64,000 nt of DNA. Origin: Gilvimarinus sp. DA14. GTDB taxonomy: Bacteria > Pseudomonadota > Gammaproteobacteria > Pseudomonadales > Cellvibrionaceae. The stretch covers positions 248,001 to 312,000 of the forward strand of contig NZ_CP100350.1 in NCBI RefSeq assembly GCF_024204685.1, written 5' to 3'. Shown here piece by piece: positions 19,801-28,109 of this stretch (its first letter is position 1; each line of letters opens with the position of its first letter). The position numbers and the translations under genes are program-made. Below the pieces are notes generated by a model. It did not search any database, was not told the DNA's origin, and saw nothing but the letters and a program-made list of their open reading frames with translations.

Positions 19801-20698
19801 CGAAAGCGGAGGGCGCGTAAGCCTTAACGCGCGCGAGACCGGCCCACAGATGATTGCGCACTGGGATAAGTATTTGACGCTCGAGTTTCTCGGCAGCCCC
19901 GCCGCCGTGAAAGCCCTTGAGATTACGCCGGTGCCAGAGACAACCACGGTGTTTATTGCCGGGGATTCCACGGTTACCGATCAGCGCAAAGAGCCCTGGG
20001 CCGGTTGGGGACAGATACTGCCGGCCTTTTTTGACGCGAACGTGGCCATCGCCAATCACGCCGAATCGGGGCGGGCGCTGTTTAGTTTTGAAGCGGAGCA
20101 CAGGTTGGAAAAAGTACTGGGGGCCATGAAACCCGGAGACTATCTATTTATTCAGTTCGGTCACAATGATCAGAAAGATAAAACCGAGGGCGCCGGTCCG
20201 TTCACGACTTATAAGCAGGATTTACGTGAATACATTGCGGCGGTGCGCGCTAAGGGCGGTATTGTCGTATTGGTTACGCCCATGGAGCGTCGGCGTTGGA
20301 AAGATAACAAGCCCACAGAAACCCTGACCGATTTCGCCCAGGCGGTACGTCAGGTAGGGCAAGAGCAGGGCGTCGCGGTGATTGATCTACACCGGATGAG
20401 TTTGGAGATTTACGCCGCGCTTGGCGAGGCGGACTCTAAAGAAGCGTTTGTTCACTTTCCGGCAAACAGCTTTCCCGGCCAGACAAAACCTATTAAGGAC
20501 GATACTCACCACAGTGTGTACGGTGCGGATCAGCTGGCGCGTGCGGTGGTTGAAGGTATTCGCAAGCATGTGCCTGCGCTGGCGGTGCATTTGCGCGATG
20601 AAGTGCCGCCTTTTGATCCGGCTACACCTGGCTCACCGGATTCTGTTGATGTTCCCCCAAGCCCGGTGTTTACCCTAGAAGCACCCGAAGGAAACTGA
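16889..20698 (+). CDS. GH115 alpha-glucuronidase-like domain fused to CE12-like SGNH esterase
   Basis: A 1269-residue exported protein (signal ending at TAQA, about residue 17). The first ~850 residues match GH115: SPWYWWADVPV, YRGIFINDECWG, LRLRANAIWPGMHP and VTIVWPDDNFGY, followed by the GH115 C-terminal beta domain. From about residue 880 a CE12-type unit follows, made of a beta-sandwich lead (RFDFG, VPEGNYQVK) and an SGNH hydrolase with Ser1027 in GDST, block III FGHND, and the D1205-T-H-H1208 end motif. GH115 enzymes remove (4-O-methyl-)glucuronate; CE12 members deacetylate rhamnogalacturonan. The fusion suggests simultaneous removal of glucuronyl and acetyl decorations. Coupled to the PL26-like gene upstream. 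Confidence 0.88.
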   Translation: MRYFLFLFLLLALTAQADDIRPLTAPPADHSSATAFTLVSGNRAAPIVVAENAAKVIQIAVRDFAADVERVTGVRPDILNTPPRNTPFVQVGLADDLQNRWEAFRLSADSTVLAVEGADPRGVAFGVYELSQRIGVSPWYWWADVPVERREHLYLSLGREAVDAPAVKYRGIFINDECWGLGAWAEKTFEPDVGTLGPKTYARVFELMLRLRANAIWPGMHPCTTPFHQVEGNSELADDYAIVVGSSHAEPMLRNNVGEWDKPKDQYNFLTHRDTVMTYWEQRVKERRSGESLWTLGMRGIHDSGIVGPESQQERIAVLEELFAAQRNLLAEHLGDGDATQAAQIFVPYKEVLKDYNAGLKVPEDVTIVWPDDNFGYVRRYATPQERARSGGLGVYYHLSYLGSPLSWLWFDSQSVSLVWSEMVRAYEQGARSFWVGNVGDLKAHELSTEFFLDLAWNADRTSPEAPMQFLQDMAARDFGAEHGKAIADIWKRHQHLAFARKPEHLQWHLSLQDYHPTELTDAEIEQRLQAYQKLESDTAQIASSIAPAARDAFYQLVEYPVRAAAAANQRYFLAELARRQKARGAPAAPATFAAAEQAAKRIESLTRRYNRELAAGKWQHILTNGGVSPKDWLRFQPEPLPPLGAQQKTVKESLKPAINSRDLSTAQIPSDARVGDFFEFEGVVSINAGHFTAREDNAEGGWRSVEGLGRTGSAVTLLPSTLTVNPDAAPKLSYRFYVASGGEAQAHVRLLPTHPIVPGKGLRLALALDDNQPLAVNVTEGFDTYSQEWKEQVLANAAHATVQLPQALEPGWHTLHLVGVDAGVVVDKFVIDFGGLKPSYDGPPETRVLQTTALESDAKVYRFDFGSTAAEGYTTLGSQTRYSPERGYGWVGVNTPDCDEGDACVSDKPFTLAVDVPEGNYQVKAILGADRAAQTTIKAESRRLLLRSVATAAGEQTEASFTVNRRSPQLESGGRVSLNARETGPQMIAHWDKYLTLEFLGSPAAVKALEITPVPETTTVFIAGDSTVTDQRKEPWAGWGQILPAFFDANVAIANHAESGRALFSFEAEHRLEKVLGAMKPGDYLFIQFGHNDQKDKTEGAGPFTTYKQDLREYIAAVRAKGGIVVLVTPMERRRWKDNKPTETLTDFAQAVRQVGQEQGVAVIDLHRMSLEIYAALGEADSKEAFVHFPANSFPGQTKPIKDDTHHSVYGADQLARAVVEGIRKHVPALAVHLRDEVPPFDPATPGSPDSVDVPPSPVFTLEAPEGN

Positions 20699-20722
20699 GC
20701 GACAAGCTGGGAAGTCGCTCAG
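20695..20722 (+). terminator. Hairpin between convergent genes
   Basis: A perfect 9-bp stem (CTGAGCGAC with GTCGCTCAG) with a 10-nt loop includes the stop codon of the GH115-CE12 gene. No strong T run follows. It lies between the convergent GH115-CE12 and sugar-isomerase genes and is a plausible transcript end. Confidence 0.5.
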
Positions 20723-20754
20723 TATTAAACTGTGGGGCTTTCCCGGGCGCTGGT

Positions 20755-21594
20755 TTACTCAGCGCACTGACGAAGATGCTGCAAAATACCCTGCACGTTA
20801 TCCGGGTTAGTACTTTCCAGAATGGTGTGAATGCCTGGTTTGAGTTTTTGCAATTTTGCGATCAGGTGGCGGTGATCCATGTCGCCGCTACCCGAAGGCA
20901 AGTCGCCGTGTTTCAGGCCGTCTTTAATCACAAAGTCTTTGCTGTGAATCGCCACGATGCGATCGCCAAATAAATCGAAAGCCTCGTCCATTAGCGCTTG
21001 CTGTCGGTGGCATTGGTCCAGCGGGAAAAAGTTAACCGGGTCGTAAATCACCTGAACATTGGGCGAATCTACTAGCTCCAGAAGCTCCAACATTTTTTCG
21101 TAAGTGTGCACGGTATGATGGTGCGCCACACCTTCAATGCCCACAATAGTGCCGTATTTTTCGGCGGTGTCGGCCAGGCGCCGAACCGACTCCACCAACT
21201 CTAAAAATGATTCTTTTGTTCGGCTGTCTGGATGAAAAGTGCAATCGCCATTTTTTGAGCCAGTCTCGGTGCCCACAATCGCGCAGCCAAAATCCCGCGC
21301 AAAGCGCAAGTGCTCTTCAAAGCGTTTTAGCCCTTGTTCTTTGGCTACCGGGTCTGGGTGGATGGGGTTGATATAGCAGCCCAATACCGCAATGGAAATT
21401 CCCTGTGCGGCAAACGCATCGCGTACCTGATTGGCAAAGCCCGGGCTTAGTTGCCCGGGTTGCTCACCGATAAAGGGAAAGGATTTGGCGGGGGCAAGCT
21501 GTACGCAAGACGCGTCATATTGGCCGAGCCGGGCGGCGATCTCTGCGGGTGTGCCCTGGCCGTAGTCGTGTGCTCTCAGGCCCAAGTTCAGCAT
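20755..21594 (-). CDS. Sugar phosphate isomerase/epimerase-like TIM-barrel protein
   Basis: A 279-residue cytoplasmic protein of the xylose-isomerase-like TIM barrel (AP endonuclease 2) superfamily. Metal-site segments are recognisable: VGIEGVAHHH, QVIYDPVNFFP, IVAIHSKDF and the closing ILEST. Members of this family isomerise or epimerise sugars and sugar acids. The substrate here is unknown; by neighbourhood it may act on an acidic or deoxy sugar from rhamnogalacturonan. An AGGA ribosome-binding site precedes the ATG. It is read in the same direction as the double esterase gene 79 bp upstream and faces the GH115-CE12 gene. Confidence 0.82.
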   Translation of the reverse strand: MLNLGLRAHDYGQGTPAEIAARLGQYDASCVQLAPAKSFPFIGEQPGQLSPGFANQVRDAFAAQGISIAVLGCYINPIHPDPVAKEQGLKRFEEHLRFARDFGCAIVGTETGSKNGDCTFHPDSRTKESFLELVESVRRLADTAEKYGTIVGIEGVAHHHTVHTYEKMLELLELVDSPNVQVIYDPVNFFPLDQCHRQQALMDEAFDLFGDRIVAIHSKDFVIKDGLKHGDLPSGSGDMDHRHLIAKLQKLKPGIHTILESTNPDNVQGILQHLRQCAE

Positions 21595-21673
21595 AGTGTT
21601 TTGTCCTATTTAATCGTTCGTCTTTGTAAAACGTTTCTGTTTTTCTGAGTGTGTTTTTTTAGCGCGTCTATTG

Positions 21674-23206
21674 CTATTGCAACCAGTCGGCCAGTTTATC
21701 GGCGACAATCTCGGCGGTGAACTTTGCCCCCTCGAGTGAGGTGTGGGTGTGCTCATCGGCAAAGAATGCTTCTACCTTTTCTGGGCCTAACTCGTCGTAG
21801 CGCTGGCCTACCAGTTCGTGCAGATCAATCAGTTTTACGCCGCTAATGCTCGCGACCTGGCGCGCCCATTGGGGGTAGCTGTCGTCGGGGCGGGCGATTT
21901 TATCGCCGCTGTCATCCCAGATTTTGCGGGGCACTGGGGTAAAAAGAATAGGCGTTACTCCCTGAGCCATCGCCTCGCCGATCATCTTGCGCAGGTACCA
22001 GCCGTAGGTGTGAACCGTCTCAGTTTTACCGGTCAGCATATTGTCGATGGTTTCCTGCGCTTCGCTTATGCCGTCAATGGTGCCCCGGGCGCGCTGATCG
22101 TCGTTGAGCGCTGCCGAATCATTGTGGCCGAATTGAATCAACACATAATCCCCGGGCCGGGTCATATTTAAGGCCCGTTGCCAGTGCCCGCCGGTAACAA
22201 AGGTGCGGCTGCTAAAGCCGCCAATGGCGCGATTGACCAGGTTGTAGGAATCATTCTCGAGGTAATCCCCCAGAAAATCGCCCCAGCCCCATTGGCCGCC
22301 GGCGCCATCGCCCCAGCCGTTGCGCACCGTGGAATCACCCACCATAAAAATGCTGGTTTTCTCGGGGGTGGCTACCACGGGCAGACGCAAAAAAGTCCAG
22401 TCGTAGGCGATAACCTCGCGACCTTTATCGGAATATAAATCGGCCGCCAGGGAGGGGCGCAGCCCTTTGAGCGCAGAGACAATAGTCTCGGCATGAATCT
22501 CGGCACCGGCGCCGTTAAAGTGGGTGTGATCTTTGGGGTAGAGTTCTGCCACCTTTGCGGGGCCGAGCTTTTCCAGTTTGTCGGCCACCAGGTTGGTGAC
22601 ATCGATAAACGGGGTTTCCAGCTCCCAGGCCAGTTGATGCATCCAGTAGCCGTACTGACCGTTGCGCCGTTCAATTCTCCCCTGGTCCCAGCGATTGCGC
22701 GCGGTTAACGACAGCAGAATCGGCGTGGCGTCTTGGGCGCGCACGTCGGCCACCATCTGGCGAATATAGTGGCCAAAGGTATAGACGGTTTCATCTTTGC
22801 CGGTCACTTGATTGGCAATATCGGTTTGCTCGTTGCCTAACCCAGGCAGTGAGCCGCGAGCGCGCCGGTCGTCATTAATTTCACCGGCATCGTTATGACC
22901 GAACTGAATCAGTACCAAGTCTCCGGATTCTACGTCTTCGATCAGCGCTTGCCATAAGCCTTCGGTGATAAAGGTTCGGCTGCTTCTGCCGCCGCGGGCG
23001 CGGTTGTTGACGGTGACTTGCTGTTCGTCAAAGTAAGATTGCAGCTGCGCCCCCCATCCCTGGTGGTCCTCTTCTTGGTAAGAGGCGGCGGTTGAGTCGC
23101 CGGCAATAAAAATGTGCGGTGGGCGCAAGTCATCGGCCAGACTGGGCTGGCTGACTAAAAGAGTTAGGACCATGGAAATAAAGAAACTGACTCGTCCCGT
23201 CCACAT
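21674..23206 (-). CDS. Double CE12-like rhamnogalacturonan acetylesterase
   Basis: A 510-residue exported protein with two SGNH hydrolase domains in tandem. Domain 1 has GDST with Ser38, FGHNDAG and KDHTHF. Domain 2, from about residue 290, has its own GDST, FGHNDSA and DEHTH. Both keep the serine, glycine, asparagine and Asp-x-His blocks, so both look active. The ATG at 23206 is preferred to one 16 codons upstream because CGAGGAAAT precedes it and it opens a clean signal peptide cut near SLA. It probably removes acetyl groups from rhamnogalacturonan I before the lyases act. Confidence 0.9.
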   Translation of the reverse strand: MWTGRVSFFISMVLTLLVSQPSLADDLRPPHIFIAGDSTAASYQEEDHQGWGAQLQSYFDEQQVTVNNRARGGRSSRTFITEGLWQALIEDVESGDLVLIQFGHNDAGEINDDRRARGSLPGLGNEQTDIANQVTGKDETVYTFGHYIRQMVADVRAQDATPILLSLTARNRWDQGRIERRNGQYGYWMHQLAWELETPFIDVTNLVADKLEKLGPAKVAELYPKDHTHFNGAGAEIHAETIVSALKGLRPSLAADLYSDKGREVIAYDWTFLRLPVVATPEKTSIFMVGDSTVRNGWGDGAGGQWGWGDFLGDYLENDSYNLVNRAIGGFSSRTFVTGGHWQRALNMTRPGDYVLIQFGHNDSAALNDDQRARGTIDGISEAQETIDNMLTGKTETVHTYGWYLRKMIGEAMAQGVTPILFTPVPRKIWDDSGDKIARPDDSYPQWARQVASISGVKLIDLHELVGQRYDELGPEKVEAFFADEHTHTSLEGAKFTAEIVADKLADWLQ

Positions 23207-23398
23207 GCTGATTTCCTCGCGAGTTAAATGCCGGTGAATAATGCTTTTTATCATTGTCGATAGATCGGAAACGGCCAGACCAAGGCGCCGGGGTGTGTCT
23301 TATCGTGTCGCCCCTGAGTCTTGTCAGGCCAGTCTGCGGGGGTAAGACTATCATTATATGATCTTTAATGACTACAAATGGTTTAAATAGATTTTATG

Positions 23399-23421
23399 TG
23401 ATTCTGGCAGACGCAGAATCA
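23399..23421. repeat. Inverted repeat in a divergent intergenic region
   Basis: TGATTCTG and CAGAATCA pair exactly around a 7-nt spacer in the 639-bp gap between the leftward double esterase gene and the rightward aldolase gene. It may be an operator, or a hairpin at the 5' end of one transcript. The rest of the gap is A/T-rich near 23350-23400 and 23570-23600 with no gene I can support. Confidence 0.4.
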
Positions 23422-23845
23422 GCCACCTTAATAAAGCGCTTGTTAAAGGGCCACAATAAGGCTTTTCTTGAGTCGGTCCAAGCCGTACTAGTGCGGCTCA
23501 AACTCTATTTCTGCGGCGCCTGATGCCTTCTCGGCACTTTCTCATCGCCAGCCTGACATCTTATAGATTGTAGTTGATTTAAAATGATCGATAATGATAG
23601 TCTGTGATTTGTTGCTGCGTGACATCGCGATGCTCGGGTAACGAACCGTTTGCTCGGGAATATCGCTATTGCCCCTGTGGCCCAGCCCATTGTGTCTGGA
23701 GGGATTCCGCCCCTGTGTGCGAACAGTCCCTAAAGGCATTCCTACGTGCCGCGTGTATCAACGAGAAATGTTTTGACGATAACAAAAGTGTCGCAGGCAA
23801 ACTTGGAAAAGTGCCCTGCGGTGACAAGATAATTGAGGTGAGAAA

Positions 23846-24901
23846 ATGAAAGAAGACATTATAAGTTTGCTGGGCGAAGAAGCCGATTCTCTGCTAGAGC
23901 ATCAATGCAAAGCGATACCCAAAGACAGCATCATTCAGCCCAGCCCGGATTATGTCGACAATATTTTTTCTGTGACCGATCGCCCCGCGCCGGTGCTGCG
24001 CAATTACCAGTCGTTGCTTTCAGTCGGTCGTTTGTCGGGTACGGGGTATATGTCTATTTTGCCCGTGGATCAGGGTATTGAGCACTCGGCGGGCGCCACT
24101 TTCGCGCCCAACCCGATCTATTTTGACCCGCAAAATATTGTCGAGCTGGCGATAGAAGGTGGCTGCAATGCGGTGGCGTCTACCCTGGGTGGTTTGGGTT
24201 CGGTAGCACGGCGCTACGCTCATAAAATTCCTTTTATTGTAAAGCTCAATCACAACGACGCGATGGTGTATCCCTCCAGTTACGATCAGCGCTTATTTGG
24301 CCAGGTGCGCCAAGCCTATGATATGGGCGCCGTTGGTATTGGCGCGACGGTGTATTTCGGCTCTGAGAGTTCACGTCGTCAATTGCAGGAAATTTCCGAA
24401 GCGTTTCAGCAGGCTCACGAGCTGGGTATGGTGACGATTCTGTGGTGCTACTTGCGTAACGATGGTTTTAAAACGGCTGACGGAGATTTTCACTTGGCGG
24501 CCGATTTGACCGGCCAGGCGAATCACTTGGGCGTGACCATTCAAGCGGACATTATTAAGCAAAAAACGGCGGAAACTAACGGTGGTTTTAATGCCGTTAA
24601 AGTGGGTAAAACGCACCCTAAGGTATACGGTGAGTTAACCACCGAGCATCCTATTGATCTGGGGCGTTATCAGGTTGCCAACTGCTATATGGGTCGTGTT
24701 GGGTTGATCAATTCCGGTGGCGCCTCAACCGGTGAGGGCGACTTTTCCGAGGCGGTTCGCACCGCGGTCATTAACAAGCGCGCCGGCGGTATGGGGCTGA
24801 TATCCGGTCGCAAGGCGTTTCAGCGCCCGTTCGCCGATGGTGTGAAGCTGCTGCACACTATTCAGGATGTGTACTTGGATAAAAGCATATCCATTGCCTG
24901 A
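23846..24901 (+). CDS. Class I fructose-bisphosphate aldolase (FbaB/DhnA type)
   Basis: A 351-residue TIM-barrel Schiff-base aldolase, the length of Escherichia coli FbaB (about 350). Typical runs are [28 protein letters not shown] and [15 protein letters not shown], the last containing the candidate Schiff-base lysine region, followed by [12 protein letters not shown]. It probably cleaves fructose-1,6-bisphosphate, but related class I aldolases use deoxy sugar phosphates, and its place directly before kduI and kduD leaves that open. GAGGTGAG lies upstream of the ATG. It probably starts an operon with the next two genes (71-bp and 32-bp gaps). Confidence 0.9.
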   Translation: MKEDIISLLGEEADSLLEHQCKAIPKDSIIQPSPDYVDNIFSVTDRPAPVLRNYQSLLSVGRLSGTGYMSILPVDQGIEHSAGATFAPNPIYFDPQNIVELAIEGGCNAVASTLGGLGSVARRYAHKIPFIVKLNHNDAMVYPSSYDQRLFGQVRQAYDMGAVGIGATVYFGSESSRRQLQEISEAFQQAHELGMVTILWCYLRNDGFKTADGDFHLAADLTGQANHLGVTIQADIIKQKTAETNGGFNAVKVGKTHPKVYGELTTEHPIDLGRYQVANCYMGRVGLINSGGASTGEGDFSEAVRTAVINKRAGGMGLISGRKAFQRPFADGVKLLHTIQDVYLDKSISIA

Positions 24902-24972
24902 TTGTTTTCCGGTTGAAATCTGAATGCATGCGCGGGTCGTTTTTTTGGCTCGCCGGAAAAAGGTGATTTGTT

Positions 24973-25812
24973 ATGAATATTATTGAAGAACGCTACGCGG
25001 TTCATCGGGACGACTTCAAGTTTTACGATACCGAAATGCTGCGCCAGCACTTTTTGATCAAAAAAGTGTTTGCGCCCGATCAAGTGTTGTTTGTCTACAC
25101 CCATTACGAGCGCGTGATGGTCGGCGGTGCTATGCCCGTTAAGGAAAAGGTAGCGCTTGAGCCCGTCTATCAACAAAAAGCCAGCCACTTTCTCGAGCGC
25201 CGTGAGCTGGGCGCGATTAATGTGGGCGGTAAAGGCTCGATTACTGTCGATGGTGAGGTTTTTGAGTTGGATACCAAAGAGGCGCTCTATATTGGTCGGG
25301 GCGCTAAAGATGTTGAGTTTGCCAGTGCCGACCCGGCTCAGCCGGCTAAGTTTTATATGAACTCTGCGCCGGCGCATCACGCTTACCCCCATAAAAAAGT
25401 GGGTATGTCAGACGCCAAGGTTCTGGAACTGGGTTCGTCGGAAACCTGCAACGAGCGGCGTATTAATCAGTTGTTAATTAACGAAGTAGTTGAAACTTGT
25501 CAGCTGCAAATGGGGATGACCGAGCTGCAGCCTGGCAGTATTTGGAACACCATGCCAGTACACACTCACAGCCGACGCATGGAGGCCTACTTTTATTTCA
25601 ATGTTCCCGATGAGCAGGCGGTGTGTCACTTTATGGGGCCGGCCGAGCAAACCCGTCATATCTGGGTGGGTAACGAGCAGGCAGTAGTGTCGCCGCCCTG
25701 GTCCATGCACTCGGGGGTGGGCACCGCTAACTACACGTTTATCTGGGGCATGGCGGGTGAGAACCTCGACTATACCGATATGGACTTTCATAAACCCCAT
25801 ACCCTGAAATAA
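24973..25812 (+). CDS. kduI: 5-dehydro-4-deoxy-D-glucuronate isomerase
   Basis: A 279-residue cupin that converts 5-keto-4-deoxyuronate, the ring-opened form of unsaturated galacturonate, to 2,5-diketo-3-deoxygluconate in the cytoplasm. The zinc ligands are in place: H197-T-H199 and E204 in HTHSRRMEAY, with a further histidine in SMHSGVGT. The N-terminal pattern REL-AINVGG is also typical. The start has an AGGTG ribosome-binding site. kduD follows 32 bp later; the pair forms steps one and two after GH105. Confidence 0.97.
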   Translation: MNIIEERYAVHRDDFKFYDTEMLRQHFLIKKVFAPDQVLFVYTHYERVMVGGAMPVKEKVALEPVYQQKASHFLERRELGAINVGGKGSITVDGEVFELDTKEALYIGRGAKDVEFASADPAQPAKFYMNSAPAHHAYPHKKVGMSDAKVLELGSSETCNERRINQLLINEVVETCQLQMGMTELQPGSIWNTMPVHTHSRRMEAYFYFNVPDEQAVCHFMGPAEQTRHIWVGNEQAVVSPPWSMHSGVGTANYTFIWGMAGENLDYTDMDFHKPHTLK

Positions 25813-25844
25813 TTTTAAACGCGAACTTAATATCAGGTGGCATT

Positions 25845-26639
25845 ATGTCCAGCGAACTATTTTCCCTTAAAGGTAAGACGGCACTGATCACTGGGGCGAC
25901 TCACGGTATTGGTATGGCAATGGCGATGGGTTTGGGTAAAGCGGGCGCAAAAATTGTTATTAACGGTCGCTCGTCTCAGGAGAAAATTGATCGCGCGGTA
26001 GAAACCTATCAAGCCGCAGGGGTCGAAGCCTATGGTTATCGTTTTGATGTGACCGACGAGGACCAAGTAGTAGTGGCGGTCGATAAAATTGAGCAAGAAG
26101 TAGGGCCTGTCGATATCCTGGTGAATAACGCCGGCATTATAAAAAGAGTTCCACTCTTGGATATGCCGGTGGCCGATTTTGAAGAAGTTATCAAAACCGA
26201 CTTAACCGGTGTGTTTACCATGACCCGCCCGGTAGCGCGAAAAATGGTTGAGCGTCGCGCCGGCAAGATTATTAATATTTGCTCAATGATGAGCGAGCTG
26301 GGGCGCAACTCGGTAGGAGCATACGCCGCTGCCAAAGGCGGACTGAAAATGCTGACCCGCAATATGGCCACCGAGTGGGCCAAACACAATGTTCAGGTCA
26401 ACGGTATCGGCCCCGGCTATTTTGCCACCAGCCAGACCGAACCCATTCGGGTGGACGGTCACCCGATGAATGATTTTATTATCAACCGTACACCCGCCAG
26501 CAAGTGGGGTGACCCCGACGATTTGCAGGGCGCAGCCATTTTTCTTGCCAGTAACGCCAGTAATTTCGTAACCGGCCAGGTCGTGTATGTCGACGGCGGC
26601 ATTCTCGCCACCATCGGTCGGCCAGCAGGTGAGGACTAG
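25845..26639 (+). CDS. kduD: 2-dehydro-3-deoxy-D-gluconate 5-dehydrogenase
   Basis: A 264-residue short-chain dehydrogenase that reduces 2,5-diketo-3-deoxygluconate to 2-keto-3-deoxygluconate. The cofactor motif TGATHGIG, the NNAGI strand, the catalytic serine in CSMMSELG and the YAAAK pair are visible, and the C-terminus ends VYVDGGILATIGR as in KduD. AGGTGG precedes the ATG. No KDG kinase gene follows, although Eda, the next pathway enzyme after the kinase, lies 9 kb downstream. Confidence 0.93.
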   Translation: MSSELFSLKGKTALITGATHGIGMAMAMGLGKAGAKIVINGRSSQEKIDRAVETYQAAGVEAYGYRFDVTDEDQVVVAVDKIEQEVGPVDILVNNAGIIKRVPLLDMPVADFEEVIKTDLTGVFTMTRPVARKMVERRAGKIINICSMMSELGRNSVGAYAAAKGGLKMLTRNMATEWAKHNVQVNGIGPGYFATSQTEPIRVDGHPMNDFIINRTPASKWGDPDDLQGAAIFLASNASNFVTGQVVYVDGGILATIGRPAGED

Positions 26640-26734
26640 ACGCTGTTGCCCGTCAAAAAGGCTGAATGCTCAAGCCGACTCTATTGAAGGTGCTCCCACA
26701 GAGGATCAACCTATGTGGGAGAGTGAGGGGTGGG

Positions 26735-26760
26735 GCGTCGGAGGTCTGATGTCTGACGCG
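26735..26760. repeat. Dispersed GTCTGA/TCAGAC palindromic repeat
   Basis: The stretch GCGTCGGAGGTCTGATGTC and following bases belongs to a family of short GTCTGAC/GTCAGAC/GTCCGAC repeats. Other copies lie at 26951-26983, 55974-56036 and 58795-58820, all between genes. The surrounding 352-bp gap after kduD holds no gene I can support. Confidence 0.65.
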
Positions 26761-26950
26761 GAACCTAAGTAAAAAGGTGAGCGGGTTTTTATTCGCCGAC
26801 CTGAACCCGTCAACCTTTTCTTTTATTTCCCGCTCACCGTCAACCGTTCTCCATTTCTATTCCCATCCGACATCCGACACGATAGCGTTCTGCGTGAAAC
26901 GGAATTTTATTCGTGCACCGTATCCCGTCAGCCGTTCCCCACATTTATCA

Positions 26951-26983
26951 GCGTCAGACGTCCGACCTCAGACGTCTGACGTT
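26951..26983. repeat. Dispersed GTCTGA/TCAGAC palindromic repeat
   Basis: A second copy of the same repeat in the kduD to aldo/keto reductase gap, built from GTCAGACGTCCGACC and CAGACGTCTGACG. It can fold on itself. The aldo/keto reductase gene ends 8 bp after it. A weaker related stretch (CCGACATCCGACAC) lies near 26865-26880. Confidence 0.65.
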
Positions 26984-26991
26984 TATTCATA

Positions 26992-27972
26992 CTAATAAAC
27001 CCCGCGAATATGCGCCGCAACTTCGTTTTGGTAAAACGCCTTGAGCTCTTCGTGCAGCGATTGCGGCAGCGAAGGCAGTTCACTGACTTTAGCGTTTTCC
27101 AGCACTTGTTCGGCGCGGCTGGCGCCGGGAATAATGGTGGTAACGGCAGGGTGGTCGAGAATCCAGCGCATGGCCATTTGCGCGGTGGTGTAGCCCTCTG
27201 GGGTTAGCTCTTTCACTCGCTCGGCCAGTTCAACGCCTTTTACAAAGGGAATGCCAGCGAAGGTTTCTCCCACATTAAACGCTTCACCGTCTTTGTTGAA
27301 GTTGCGATGATCAGTTTTATCAAATTGAGTATCGGGTTTAAATTTACCGCTCAGCAGGCCACTGGCCAGAGGCAGGCGTGCAATAATGCCAATATCTTTT
27401 TCATCGGCAATTGGCAGCAGTTCTTCTACCAGTTTCTGACGGAAGATATTAAAAATAACCTGCAGTGAGCTCAGGTCGTCGTGTTGCGCGCAAATCAGGC
27501 CTTCTTCAACAGTTTCTACACTGGCACCAAAGTACTGAATGTGTTTTTCCTGTTGCACGGTGCGCAGCCAGTCGAAAATTTCACCGCGCTGCATCACTTC
27601 GGTGGGAATACAGTGCAGCTGAATTAAGTCGATACAATCGGTTTGCAGTCGGTCCTGGGCGCGCTTAAGGCTGTCGCGCAAATCGGTCAGTGAGTAGCCG
27701 TCGGGGTAGGTGCCGGCGCCGCGCCCGTACTTGGTGGCAATATAAGGTTTGTTTGCCAGGCCCTGGGTGTGTTCGCCTACATAGGTTTCACTTTGTCCGG
27801 CGCCGTAGACATCGGCGGTATCGTAAAAATTAATCTTGGCTTCTTGGGCGGCATTAAATATGGCGTCGACGTTACTGCGCTCAATAGGGCCGAAATCGCC
27901 GCCCAGCTGCCAGCAGCCGAGACCGACTTCGCTGATTTTAAAGTCTGTGTTGCCGAGGGTTCGGGTTTTCAT
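26992..27972 (-). CDS. Aldo/keto reductase
   Basis: A 326-residue NADPH-dependent TIM-barrel oxidoreductase. The catalytic set is recognisable: Asp and Tyr in FYDTADVYG, Lys in IATKYG and His in LIQLHC, with the cofactor end segment TTIIPGASRAEQV. A strong AAGGAGAG site precedes the ATG. The substrate is unknown. Relatives near sugar-acid genes reduce sugars, or oxidise fucose- or rhamnose-like sugars, so a role in deoxy-sugar metabolism is possible but not shown. Confidence 0.9.
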   Translation of the reverse strand: MKTRTLGNTDFKISEVGLGCWQLGGDFGPIERSNVDAIFNAAQEAKINFYDTADVYGAGQSETYVGEHTQGLANKPYIATKYGRGAGTYPDGYSLTDLRDSLKRAQDRLQTDCIDLIQLHCIPTEVMQRGEIFDWLRTVQQEKHIQYFGASVETVEEGLICAQHDDLSSLQVIFNIFRQKLVEELLPIADEKDIGIIARLPLASGLLSGKFKPDTQFDKTDHRNFNKDGEAFNVGETFAGIPFVKGVELAERVKELTPEGYTTAQMAMRWILDHPAVTTIIPGASRAEQVLENAKVSELPSLPQSLHEELKAFYQNEVAAHIRGVY

Positions 27973-28109
27973 AGTCTCTCCTTGCAGTGAGTTTTCGCCG
28001 TGTTTCCGGCGATTAGTCAGTTATGCTACCACGACCGGTGTGACAGCTATGGTTCTTAACATTCTTTTAAATAGTGAATGTGCTCATAGGTTACTTGGCG
28101 CGAGCAGTG

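Noticed and set aside
23604-23849. 81-codon frame upstream of the class I aldolase
   Set aside because: Cysteine-rich, low-complexity translation with no ribosome-binding site, overlapping the aldolase start.
26587-26995. Two short frames in the kduD to aldo/keto reductase gap
   Set aside because: One overlaps the kduD end and both cross the dispersed palindromic repeats; no coding signals.
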